Under the pieces are notes generated by a model that worked only from the letters and a program-made list of their open reading frames with translations, had not been told where the DNA came from and ran no database searches. The translations under genes and the position numbers were made by a program. From an uncultured Erysipelotrichaceae bacterium (GTDB lineage Bacteria > Bacillota_I > Bacilli_A > Erysipelotrichales > Erysipelotrichaceae): a stretch of DNA of 11,782 bases. Positions 1-7,012 of the stretch are shown piece by piece (within the stretch, counting starts at the first letter, position 1; each line of letters opens with the position of its first letter). The stretch lies in assembly GCA_902784015.1 (NCBI GenBank), contig CACZTC010000067.1, positions 1 to 11,782 on the forward strand. Direction: 5' to 3'.

Positions 1-1085
1 ATTGGTTCTTCTTTAAACATATTTGCCCAATCAATTGGCACATTCGCTTTTTCAGGTAAATTCCAATATTCTACTGTAAAAGCTGGAATGCCTTGATCAC
101 CATAAAACCAATCATCTAAAGCACCACTATCTGGTAAATCTTTATTAGTAATAAAGCCTTCAAAAATATTAATTGGTTCATATCCTAATTCATCTTTACC
201 CATACTAGCTAATTCTTTAAATCTTTTATGATCATAATAAGATATTTCTTTTGTTTCTTTTGTGCCTGGAGGATAAAGAATAATACCGCCACTAGTATGA
301 CCTAGACAAGCTAAACCAATATTTGGATGCTCTAATACAAAATCTACAATAGCTTTTGTTTCAATGGCACTAAGAGGATATTTGCCAGCTCCTTTTTGCC
401 TTCCCTCATTAAACCAATAATATGGGAAATTACGATTATAATCTAAATCAAAATGATTCTTTTTTGATTTCAAATTATAAGCTTCATCATATTCTTCTAA
501 TACACCTTCTGGATATATATCATAGAATATTCCTTCTCTATCTGAAGGTGATCTAAGAACCATTTCATTTTCATTTTTAGGATTAACTTTCCAAGCACCA
601 TATTCTGAAGCTATTCTCATCATCCTAATAACACCATCATTATCTAGATCTTCTTCTTTAATGCCACCTTCAATTGGTTTATGAATTTGATTAGTTGAGC
701 GATAAGTAAATGGTGTAGTCAAATAATGCTCTGCGCCATCAGGTGATACTCTAGGTATTACATAAATTGTTGTAGTATCTATTAATTCTTTGATGCTTTC
801 ATCATTATCATAATTAGTTAATAGATAATCTATCATATGCATACTAGCCATAGATGCAGTTACTTCCCCCGCATGAATATTACCATCAACATAAAAAGCT
901 GGTTTATCAATATCTTTTCCTGTTTCTTTATTAGTGATTGTTAGTAAATATTGATTTCTATTTTCAGGCGTTATCGCATTAATAGATAAGTCACATAACT
1001 GCGGATATTTATCCTTAAAATATTCAAGATTATTCTTTAATTCATCATATTTATAATAATGATCATATTTAAATGTTGTCTTCAT
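1..1085 (-). CDS. M14-family zinc metallocarboxypeptidase, 3' end missing (partial)
   Basis: The frame is open from an ATG at 1085 to the left edge (361 residues seen, no stop). It is recognised as an M14 carboxypeptidase by the zinc motif HAGE (H71, E74) in a DGNIHAGE context, the substrate-binding NRNF segment (N217, R218), the third zinc ligand H263 in a GHTSGG context followed by LYPPG, and the general-base glutamate E339 in FTVEYWNLP. These enzymes remove C-terminal residues from peptides with one Zn ion. A DxDxDG loop (D146, D148, D150, G151) resembles a calcium-binding insertion. No signal peptide or membrane segment is visible, so a cytoplasmic location is inferred. The start is fixed by a strong ribosome binding site (AGGAGGAA at 1091-1098, 5 bases before the ATG). 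It lies 40 bases downstream of the Lrp gene with a terminator-like hairpin between. Exact substrate is unknown. Confidence 0.9.
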   Translation of the reverse strand, partial: MKTTFKYDHYYKYDELKNNLEYFKDKYPQLCDLSINAITPENRNQYLLTITNKETGKDIDKPAFYVDGNIHAGEVTASMASMHMIDYLLTNYDNDESIKELIDTTTIYVIPRVSPDGAEHYLTTPFTYRSTNQIHKPIEGGIKEEDLDNDGVIRMMRIASEYGAWKVNPKNENEMVLRSPSDREGIFYDIYPEGVLEEYDEAYNLKSKKNHFDLDYNRNFPYYWFNEGRQKGAGKYPLSAIETKAIVDFVLEHPNIGLACLGHTSGGIILYPPGTKETKEISYYDHKRFKELASMGKDELGYEPINIFEGFITNKDLPDSGALDDWFYGDQGIPAFTVEYWNLPEKANVPIDWANMFKEEP

Positions 1086-1105
1086 ATATCTTCCTCCTAC
1101 TTATG

Positions 1106-1127
1106 AAAAAAGGCATTAAATGCCTTT
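1106..1127 (-). terminator. Rho-independent terminator-like hairpin after the Lrp gene
   Basis: Read on the minus strand, AAAGGCAT (1127-1120) pairs with ATGCCTTT (1116-1109) around a 3-base loop, followed by an uninterrupted T run reaching 1106. The 8-bp stem has only three G-C pairs, so termination may be partial. The first stem bases lie inside the TAA stop codon of the Lrp gene (1126-1128). The next gene's ribosome binding site begins 8 bases beyond the T run, leaving no obvious room for a separate promoter. Confidence 0.7.
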
Positions 1128-1614
1128 AAGCAGATATCAGTTGCCTATCATCTTTTTCTTTTTCAATATCAATTAATACGCCATTCACTTTATATTTTTT
1201 CAGCACAAACATGGTTACTGTTGATATAACGCCATCAATTGGAGCTAATTTTTCGCCCACAAAATCTGCTACTTCTCTCATTGTTTTCGCATTGATACTA
1301 ACCATGAATTCAGAAGTACCACTCATCAATGATAAACTACTCACTTCAGGGAAGCGCGCAATCCTTTCAGCGATTTTATCATAACCAGCTCCTCTTTCAG
1401 GCTTCGCACTAACACCTATCATCGCATCAATATGATCAGAATTAGTCTTATCCCAATTTATAACTGTATGATAACCACAAATTATTTTATTTTTTTCTAA
1501 TTCGCTAATGCTATTTTTAACATCTTCTTCACTTTCACCTAAGATATCAGCTAAATCAGTAATTGAAGCTCTTGGATCATTAGCTAATAAATCTAAAACT
1601 TTCATATCATCCAT
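1126..1614 (-). CDS. Lrp/AsnC-family transcriptional regulator (AlaR-like)
   Basis: This 162-residue protein has the standard Lrp/AsnC size and layout. An N-terminal winged helix-turn-helix spans about residues 1-50 (LLANDPRASITDLADILG, then a recognition helix around EDVKNSISELEK). An AsnC/RAM effector and oligomerisation domain follows at about 60-145, with RFPEVSSLSLMSGTSEFMVSI as its core. Such proteins are amino-acid-responsive DNA-binding regulators. The C-terminal KKYKVNGVLI stretch and pairing with a YugH-type transaminase resemble Bacillus AlaR (YugG), which controls alanine transaminase expression; assignment to that subgroup is inference. The ATG at 1614 has GGAGAT upstream (1623-1628 on the minus strand) and lies 5 bases after the aminotransferase stop, so the two genes are almost certainly cotranscribed. 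It may regulate the SD-less promoter upstream of the aminotransferase. Confidence 0.9.
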   Translation of the reverse strand: MDDMKVLDLLANDPRASITDLADILGESEEDVKNSISELEKNKIICGYHTVINWDKTNSDHIDAMIGVSAKPERGAGYDKIAERIARFPEVSSLSLMSGTSEFMVSINAKTMREVADFVGEKLAPIDGVISTVTMFVLKKYKVNGVLIDIEKEKDDRQLISA

Positions 1615-1619
1615 ATTAT

Positions 1620-2789
1620 TTATCTCCTATTCTCTTCTAAGAATTCTTTTATCCTTTTCATCGCTTCCCTTAAATGTTCTAAGCTATATGCATAACTTAT
1701 ACGACAGAATCCTTCACCACTTTTCCCAAAAGCGCTACCAGGTACAATCGCAACATGCTTCTCATTTAATAAAGCTTCCGCAAATTCATCACTACTCATA
1801 TTAGAGGAAGTGATATTTGGGAAAACATAGAAAGCTCCGCGAGGCTCAAAAGTATGCAAGCCCATTTCATTTAATTTACGCACACAATATTCTCTTCTTA
1901 AATTATATTGTTTACGCATATATTCAATATCATCATCACAATCTTTTAAAGCCACAATGGCTGCATATTGGCTTGTGGTTGGCGCCGCCATAATGCAACT
2001 TTGATGGATTTTTATCATGATATCTATAATCTCTTGAGGACCGACAGCATAACCTAAGCGCCATCCTGTCATAGAAAATGATTTTGAAAAGCCATTAATA
2101 AGAATCGTTTTATCCTTCATTCCTTCAAAGCCCGCAATCGATTCATGTTTAATACCATATGTTAATTCTGAATATATTTCATCACTAATCACAATTATAT
2201 TTTTATCTTTTAATAGATTACTAATCTCTTGTAAGTCTTCATGTCTTAGAACTGCACCTGTTGGATTATTTGGATATGATAAGACAATAGCTTTTGTTTT
2301 ATCACTAATCACTTCTGCAATTTCTTGGGCAGTTACTCTAAAATCATTCTCTTCTTTAGTTTCAATATAAACTGGTACTCCACCTGTTAAAGTAGTTATC
2401 GGATCATATGATACATAACAAGGCTCTGGAATAATTACTTCGTCCCCTTCTTCTAATAAAGCTCTTAAAGCTAAATCAATGGCTTCACTACCACCAACGC
2501 TAACCATTACTTGATTATATTCATAATCTAAATCATATTTTCTTTTTAACCAATTAGTTATTTCAATTCGTAATTCTTTTAAACCTGCATTAGCAGTATA
2601 TTTTGTTTTACCTTTTTCTAAAGAATGAATAGCTGCATCTCTGATATCCCAAGGTGTTTCAAAATCAGGTTCACCTACACCTAAGCTAATGCACTCTGGC
2701 ATCTCTGCAACCAAATCAAAAAACTTACGAATCCCAGATGGACGCATCTCTTTAGCCTTTTGAGAGATAATATCATCATAATTAATCAT
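1620..2789 (-). CDS. Class I/II PLP-dependent aminotransferase (AlaT/YugH-like)
   Basis: A 389-residue fold-type I aminotransferase. Visible motifs: N-terminal SGIRKFFDL and GVGEPDFETP; YPNNPTG with the cofactor-contacting Asn near 174-175; SDEIYSEL with D203 and Y206; the Schiff-base lysine K236 in GFSKSFSMTGWRLGY; and the substrate carboxylate-binding R363 in FCRISYA. It transfers an amino group between an amino acid and a 2-oxoacid in the cytoplasm. The close match to my memory of the B. subtilis YugH N-terminus and the adjacent Lrp gene favour alanine transaminase, but aspartate or aromatic substrates cannot be excluded. The ATG at 2789 has no Shine-Dalgarno but has TATAAT exactly 12 to 7 bases upstream. 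An internal ATG at codon 15 has an AAAGG-like site, but using it would trim residues that relatives usually keep, so I prefer 2789. Confidence 0.9.
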   Translation of the reverse strand: MINYDDIISQKAKEMRPSGIRKFFDLVAEMPECISLGVGEPDFETPWDIRDAAIHSLEKGKTKYTANAGLKELRIEITNWLKRKYDLDYEYNQVMVSVGGSEAIDLALRALLEEGDEVIIPEPCYVSYDPITTLTGGVPVYIETKEENDFRVTAQEIAEVISDKTKAIVLSYPNNPTGAVLRHEDLQEISNLLKDKNIIVISDEIYSELTYGIKHESIAGFEGMKDKTILINGFSKSFSMTGWRLGYAVGPQEIIDIMIKIHQSCIMAAPTTSQYAAIVALKDCDDDIEYMRKQYNLRREYCVRKLNEMGLHTFEPRGAFYVFPNITSSNMSSDEFAEALLNEKHVAIVPGSAFGKSGEGFCRISYAYSLEHLREAMKRIKEFLEENRR

Positions 2790-2795
2790 GAAACT

Positions 2796-2801
2796 ATTAT
2801 A
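2796..2801 (-). promoter_or_regulatory. Candidate -10 box for a leaderless aminotransferase transcript
   Basis: A perfect TATAAT on the minus strand occupies positions -12 to -7 relative to the A of the aminotransferase ATG at 2789, so initiation at the usual distance would begin at the start codon itself. There is no Shine-Dalgarno between the box and the ATG. No good -35 hexamer is visible at 16-18 bp spacing; that region is the T-rich tail of the preceding terminator. The box and its position are seen; promoter activity is inference. Confidence 0.5.
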
Positions 2802-2818
2802 CTCTAAATAATTATTTT

Positions 2819-2848
2819 AAAAAGAGAGTTACACTCACTAACTCTCTT
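2819..2848 (-). terminator. Rho-independent terminator after the cytidylate-kinase-like gene
   Basis: On the minus strand AAGAGAGTTA (2848-2839) pairs perfectly with TAACTCTCTT (2831-2822) around a 7-base loop, and the T run extends to 2819. The 10-bp stem begins with the last two bases of the TAA stop codon (2847-2849). It probably ends the operon containing the protease, uvrB and the kinase-like gene, separating it from the aminotransferase unit. Confidence 0.8.
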
Positions 2849-3431
2849 AATCTTTATTTGCGACTGAAGCGATAATATCTACACAAGTATCAATACCCAA
2901 AGTACTTGTATCAAGAGCTAAGTCAAAGTTTTTCGCATTGCCCCACTCTTCGCCAGTAATAAATTCATAATATGCTTTACGCTTTTTATCTTTTTCCTTT
3001 AATCTGCTTAATGGATCTTCATCCGTTTCACCATATTCTTCAACAATTCTTTTTTCTCTAAATTCATCACTTGCATGAATAAATACTCTTAAGACATTAT
3101 CAAAGTCATGTAAGATATAATCTGCGCATCTTCCTACAATCACGCATGGACCTTTAGAAGCAATATCTCTTATAACATCATATTGGATATTCCATATTTG
3201 ATGAGTATTAGAATCACCATAATAATTGCCCGCAAGCCAACCAAAAATACCTGAGCCCTGTGTATCTTCTGATTGTGATTCAACATAATCAACAGTAAAT
3301 CCACTTTCTTTAGCAGTTTCTGCAATAATCAAACTGTCATAACATTTCACATTTAATTTGTCTGCTAAAGCTTGACCTATCGATCTACCACCACTACCAA
3401 ATTCTCTACTAATTGTAATAATTTTATTCAT
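2847..3431 (-). CDS. Cytidylate-kinase-like P-loop protein (Cytidylate_kin2 family)
   Basis: A 194-residue protein beginning MNKIITISREFGSGGRSIG. The GSGGRSIG loop (about residues 12-19) is typical of the cytidylate-kinase-like family found across Bacillota; an Arg sits where classical P-loops have GK[ST]. Other visible parts are a helix after LADKLNVKCYD (22-32), a conserved VIVGRCADYIL strand/loop (98-107), VLRVFIHA (113-120), and a basic lid-like segment RLKEKDKKRKAYYEFITG (143-160). The family is assumed to bind nucleotides, but its substrate is generally unproven, so I do not call it a true CMP kinase (cmk). The start is supported by GAGGA (3438-3442), 6 bases from the ATG. It begins 2 bases after the uvrB stop, so the two are cotranscribed. 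It ends in a strong terminator. Confidence 0.8.
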   Translation of the reverse strand: MNKIITISREFGSGGRSIGQALADKLNVKCYDSLIIAETAKESGFTVDYVESQSEDTQGSGIFGWLAGNYYGDSNTHQIWNIQYDVIRDIASKGPCVIVGRCADYILHDFDNVLRVFIHASDEFREKRIVEEYGETDEDPLSRLKEKDKKRKAYYEFITGEEWGNAKNFDLALDTSTLGIDTCVDIIASVANKD

Positions 3432-3433
3432 GC

Positions 3434-5413
3434 TTAATCCTCACTTTCCGACTTAAGCTCAAATACCATATCACGTAATTCAGCAGCTCTTTCAAAATCT
3501 AAAACACGAGCAGCTTCCTTCATCTCTAATTCTAAACTATTTATAAGTTTAGTATAATCCTTCTTTGATAATTTGTGGTGTTTCTCACGATATTTTTTAG
3601 CCATTTCTTTAGATTCTTTTCCGCGGATTGCTTCTTCAATATTCTTTACAACCGTCTTTGGAATAATATTATGTTTTTCATTATAAGCTTCTTGAATTGA
3701 GCGACGGCGATTAGTTTCTTCGATTGCTTTATGCATTGAATCAGTCATTTCATCTGCATACATATATACTTCACCATGTTCATTTCTTGCTGCTCTACCA
3801 ATTGTTTGAATTAATGATCTTTCCGAACGTAAAAAACCTTCTTTATCTGCATCTAAGATACATATCAAAGATACTTCCGGAATATCTAAACCTTCTCTTA
3901 ACAGATTAATTCCTACAATTGCATCCACCTTACCTAAACGTAATTCTCTTATTATCTCTGTTCTTTCTAATGTTTTAGTTTCATGATGCAAATAAGAAAT
4001 ATTAAAACCTCTTTCTTTTAGATAAGCTGTTAAATCTTCAGCCATCTTAACAGTTAAAGTTGTAATTAATACTCTTTCATTGCGACTAATTCTTTCTTCT
4101 AAAGCTTCACAGATATCATCGATTTGGCCTCTAGTTGGTTTAACAATGATACGGGGATCAAGTAGACCAGTCGGTCTAATAATTTGTTCAACTACTTGAT
4201 GCTTAACTTCTTCTAATTCATAATCGCCTGGCGTCGCTGAGCAATATATAACTTGATTAATTAAGCTTTCAAATTCATCAAAACGCATCGGTCTATTATC
4301 TAAAGCTGAAGGTAGCCTAAAGCCATATTCAACTAATGTTTCTTTTCTTTTGCGATCACCGTTATACATACCATGTAGTTGTGGTATAGAAACATGACTT
4401 TCATCAATTATTAATAAGAAATCATCAGGGAAATAATCAAAAAGATTCCATGGTCTTTCACCTTCTTTTCTACCATCAATATGGCGTGAATAATTCTCTA
4501 TTCCCGTACAATAATTATTTTCTCTTAATGATTCTAAATCAAAGCGTGTTCTTTGTTCGAGTCTCTCAGCTTCTAATAATTTATGATTATCTTTAAAATA
4601 TTTAAGCCTATCTTCAAGCTCTTCTTCAATTGCTTCACAAGCTTTTAATATATCTTCATGCCTTCTTGCATATCCGCTAGCTGGATAAATATTATAGAAT
4701 TGATAACCTTCTTTAGTTGTCCCTAATAATGGATCAACTTCTGTTATTCTTTCTATCTCATCACCAAACATTTCAATTCTAATATTATATTCATCAGTAT
4801 AAGAAGGTGTTAATTCAATAACATCACCTCTTACTCTAATCGTGCCTCTACTTTGCTCATTATCATTTCTAGAATATTGTAATTCTACTAACCTTCTTAA
4901 TAATTGGTTTCGATCATATTCTTCGCCAACTCTAATTGTCATAAACATATCTTTATATGCTTTAGGATCAGAAGCACCATAAATACACGCTACTGAAGCA
5001 ACAACTATCGTATCTCTTCTTTCTAATAAAGAATTTAATGTGCTTTCTCTAAACATATCTAATTCTTCATTAATTGATGCTGTCTTTTCAATATACATAT
5101 CTACTTTAGGAACATAAGCTTCTGGTTGATAATAATCAAAATTTGAAACAAAGAATTCGACGCGATTATGCGGGAATAATTCTTTAAATTCTGAATATAA
5201 TTGTCCTGCTAATGTTTTATTATGTGAGAATACTAAGGTTGGCCTTTGAACTTGTTCAATGATATTAGCCATTGTAAAAGTCTTACCTGTACCAGTGGCA
5301 CCTTGTAAGACTTGTTTTTTCTTCCCTTGTTTTAAACCCTCAACTAGTTCTTTAATTGCTTCAGGTTGGTCACCTGTAGGTTTAAAAGGCGATACCAATT
5401 TAAAGCTATTCAT
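3434..5413 (-). CDS. uvrB: UvrB, excision nuclease subunit B
   Basis: A full-length 659-residue UvrB, the DNA helicase-like damage-verification subunit of the UvrABC nucleotide excision repair complex. Seen in order: Walker A GATGTGKT (38-45); the beta-hairpin region that inserts between DNA strands, [12 protein letters not shown] (92-103) with the YIEK segment after it; Walker B-type DESH (337-340); CSATPGDYE (391-399); motif V-like [16 protein letters not shown] (501-516); motif [11 protein letters not shown] (536-544); and a C-terminal UVR domain (about 622-656, [11 protein letters not shown]) that contacts UvrC. All expected motifs are intact. The ATG at 5413 overlaps the end of the upstream protease gene by 8 bases (the ATGAATAG arrangement), suggesting translational coupling; a GGAG lies about 10 bases upstream. 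uvrA, which often follows uvrB in Bacillota, is not next here; a kinase-like gene is. Confidence 0.97.
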   Translation of the reverse strand: MNSFKLVSPFKPTGDQPEAIKELVEGLKQGKKKQVLQGATGTGKTFTMANIIEQVQRPTLVFSHNKTLAGQLYSEFKELFPHNRVEFFVSNFDYYQPEAYVPKVDMYIEKTASINEELDMFRESTLNSLLERRDTIVVASVACIYGASDPKAYKDMFMTIRVGEEYDRNQLLRRLVELQYSRNDNEQSRGTIRVRGDVIELTPSYTDEYNIRIEMFGDEIERITEVDPLLGTTKEGYQFYNIYPASGYARRHEDILKACEAIEEELEDRLKYFKDNHKLLEAERLEQRTRFDLESLRENNYCTGIENYSRHIDGRKEGERPWNLFDYFPDDFLLIIDESHVSIPQLHGMYNGDRKRKETLVEYGFRLPSALDNRPMRFDEFESLINQVIYCSATPGDYELEEVKHQVVEQIIRPTGLLDPRIIVKPTRGQIDDICEALEERISRNERVLITTLTVKMAEDLTAYLKERGFNISYLHHETKTLERTEIIRELRLGKVDAIVGINLLREGLDIPEVSLICILDADKEGFLRSERSLIQTIGRAARNEHGEVYMYADEMTDSMHKAIEETNRRRSIQEAYNEKHNIIPKTVVKNIEEAIRGKESKEMAKKYREKHHKLSKKDYTKLINSLELEMKEAARVLDFERAAELRDMVFELKSESED

Positions 5414-6959
5414 TATTTAATAACTCCAAAGCTTTATTAAATTGTGTATCATGAATACTTGTAGTATACCAATCTAAAGTAACTGCAGAAACAATCGCAG
5501 TATATGTTTCACTATCCAAAATACCATCAACTTTCAAATCATAATCTTTTTCAAATTTCTTAATAGACTCTTTAGTAGCTTCAGAGAAATATCCATCTGT
5601 ACGATCTATTTCATAATCTAAATATTCTAAAGAAAGTTGTGTATATTTTACTTCTTCACTGACGCTATTAACATTTATAACTTCACCTTCTTCTAATTTG
5701 ACATAACTTTCTTTCATGATTGCAGGTACATCAATTTCAATATCTGGATCTATACCTACGCCATTTACCCATACACCATTAGGAGAAAGCCATTTAGAAG
5801 TAGTATATTTCAAAGCAGAACCATCATCAAAGGTTCTTGTAACTTGGACTGTTCCTTTACCATATGTTGTAACACCAACTAAGGTTATATCTGATCTTTG
5901 CTCTTTAAGAGCCATTGTTAATACTTCTGAAGCGCTTGCCGTATTTTCATTTATTAAGATAATAATAGGTCCAAAGTTATCATAATAAGATCCTTTGCGG
6001 GCAACTATTTCTTCAACTGAACCATCAGTATATTCTTCCTTCATTACTAATGTACCAGCTTCTAAAAAACGTGAAGCAACTTGTCCTAATGCATCCAAAA
6101 AGCCGCCGCCATTATCTCTTAAATCAATAATTAATTTACTAATCTTCGCATCTTTAAATTCTTCTAAATATGGATCCATCTCATCAGCTGTAGTTTCACC
6201 AAATTGATATAACTGAAGATATCCAATATTATCTTCTAATACTTCCCCAAATACAGTTGCACTTACTGGTCCGCGAGTAATAGTAATATCTACTTCTTTA
6301 CCTTGTCTATTTAAAGTAAGGGTAACATCAGTTCCCTCATCTCCCGTTACTTTATCTTTGACTTCTTGCGAAGTTAAACCAACCGCATTATCACCATCAA
6401 TACCTACGATGATATCACCACTTTGAACGCCTGCTTTTTCGGCTGGTGAATCTTTAAATACACGGTTAATAATATTCATGCCTTCATTAGAAATAAACTG
6501 TACGCCAATTCCAACGAAATTACGATTTATTCCTTGCATGAATTCTTCAACTTCTTCTTTGGACATATATTCAGTATGAGGGTCTTCAGGATTAGTAGTA
6601 ATACCAGTAATAGCTTGATTATCTAGACGGATATCTAAATCTTCGATATCCTTTCCGAATAACCAATTATTCTCCATGATATCCTTGATTGTTTCAATTT
6701 TCTTATTACTATCTAAATTAATATTGAAGCCAGCATTAGAATTTGTACTATTAGTTAATGGCATGAAGCTACCAAGTATCCACCCTGCTAATAAAGCAAC
6801 AATAGAAAAGAGCACAATTAAGACTTTTAATTGCTTAGCTCTTTTTTCTTGTTTACGAAAAGTAGATTCATCTTCCCAGATATGTCTAGTCAGTTTTATT
6901 CTTCTTAATTCGTCTTCTTCCTCAGTATTAATATCTTCTACTTTGTTTTCTTCATCCAT
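5406..6959 (-). CDS. S41 carboxyl-terminal processing protease with PDZ and peptidoglycan-binding domains
   Basis: A 517-residue CtpA/CtpB-type serine protease. Layout: a charged, acidic cytoplasmic tail (about 1-43); one membrane segment (about 45-66, [20 protein letters not shown]), placing the rest outside the cell; an S41 N-terminal region with DPHTEYM (126-132); a PDZ domain (about 145-230, GIGVQF and [19 protein letters not shown]); and the S41 core with [11 protein letters not shown] (276-286), the nucleophile Ser342 in TASASE, and Lys368 in YGKGTVQ (assigned by alignment to Prc/CtpB). A C-terminal peptidoglycan-binding-type repeat follows (about 446-490, [20 protein letters not shown]). 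Ctp proteases bind unstructured C-termini through PDZ and cleave envelope proteins. In Bacillus subtilis ctpB also lies near ftsEX, so the context is conserved. The ATG at 6959 has no Shine-Dalgarno; no better in-frame start precedes the membrane segment. Confidence 0.93.
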   Translation of the reverse strand: MDEENKVEDINTEEEDELRRIKLTRHIWEDESTFRKQEKRAKQLKVLIVLFSIVALLAGWILGSFMPLTNSTNSNAGFNINLDSNKKIETIKDIMENNWLFGKDIEDLDIRLDNQAITGITTNPEDPHTEYMSKEEVEEFMQGINRNFVGIGVQFISNEGMNIINRVFKDSPAEKAGVQSGDIIVGIDGDNAVGLTSQEVKDKVTGDEGTDVTLTLNRQGKEVDITITRGPVSATVFGEVLEDNIGYLQLYQFGETTADEMDPYLEEFKDAKISKLIIDLRDNGGGFLDALGQVASRFLEAGTLVMKEEYTDGSVEEIVARKGSYYDNFGPIIILINENTASASEVLTMALKEQRSDITLVGVTTYGKGTVQVTRTFDDGSALKYTTSKWLSPNGVWVNGVGIDPDIEIDVPAIMKESYVKLEEGEVINVNSVSEEVKYTQLSLEYLDYEIDRTDGYFSEATKESIKKFEKDYDLKVDGILDSETYTAIVSAVTLDWYTTSIHDTQFNKALELLNNE

Positions 6960-6975
6960 GAATATACCATTTTCT

Positions 6976-7001
6976 AAAATGAGTCTCTTATGAGACTCAT
7001 T
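6976..7001 (-). terminator. Perfect 10-bp hairpin with weak T tail between M23 and protease genes
   Basis: On the minus strand AATGAGTCTC (7001-6992) pairs with GAGACTCATT (6987-6978) around a 4-base loop, followed by only two further T residues before TTTTAG breaks the run. It starts 11 bases after the M23 gene stop and ends 18 bases before the protease ATG. It looks like a weak or partial terminator, or an RNA-processing or stabilising hairpin that sets relative expression of the two genes. Confidence 0.55.
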
Positions 7002-7003
7002 AT

Positions 7004-7009
7004 ATTATA
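7004..7009 (-). promoter_or_regulatory. Possible -10 box upstream of the S41 protease gene (weak)
   Basis: TATAAT on the minus strand, preceded by TTG and followed by a second overlapping ATAAT, lies in the short gap after the M23 stop codon. The predicted transcript would start around 6997, inside the 5' arm of the hairpin, so such an RNA could not form the complete hairpin and would escape it. No convincing -35 hexamer is seen at 17 bp. In such an AT-rich genome this may be chance. Confidence 0.25.
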
Positions 7010-7012
7010 CAA

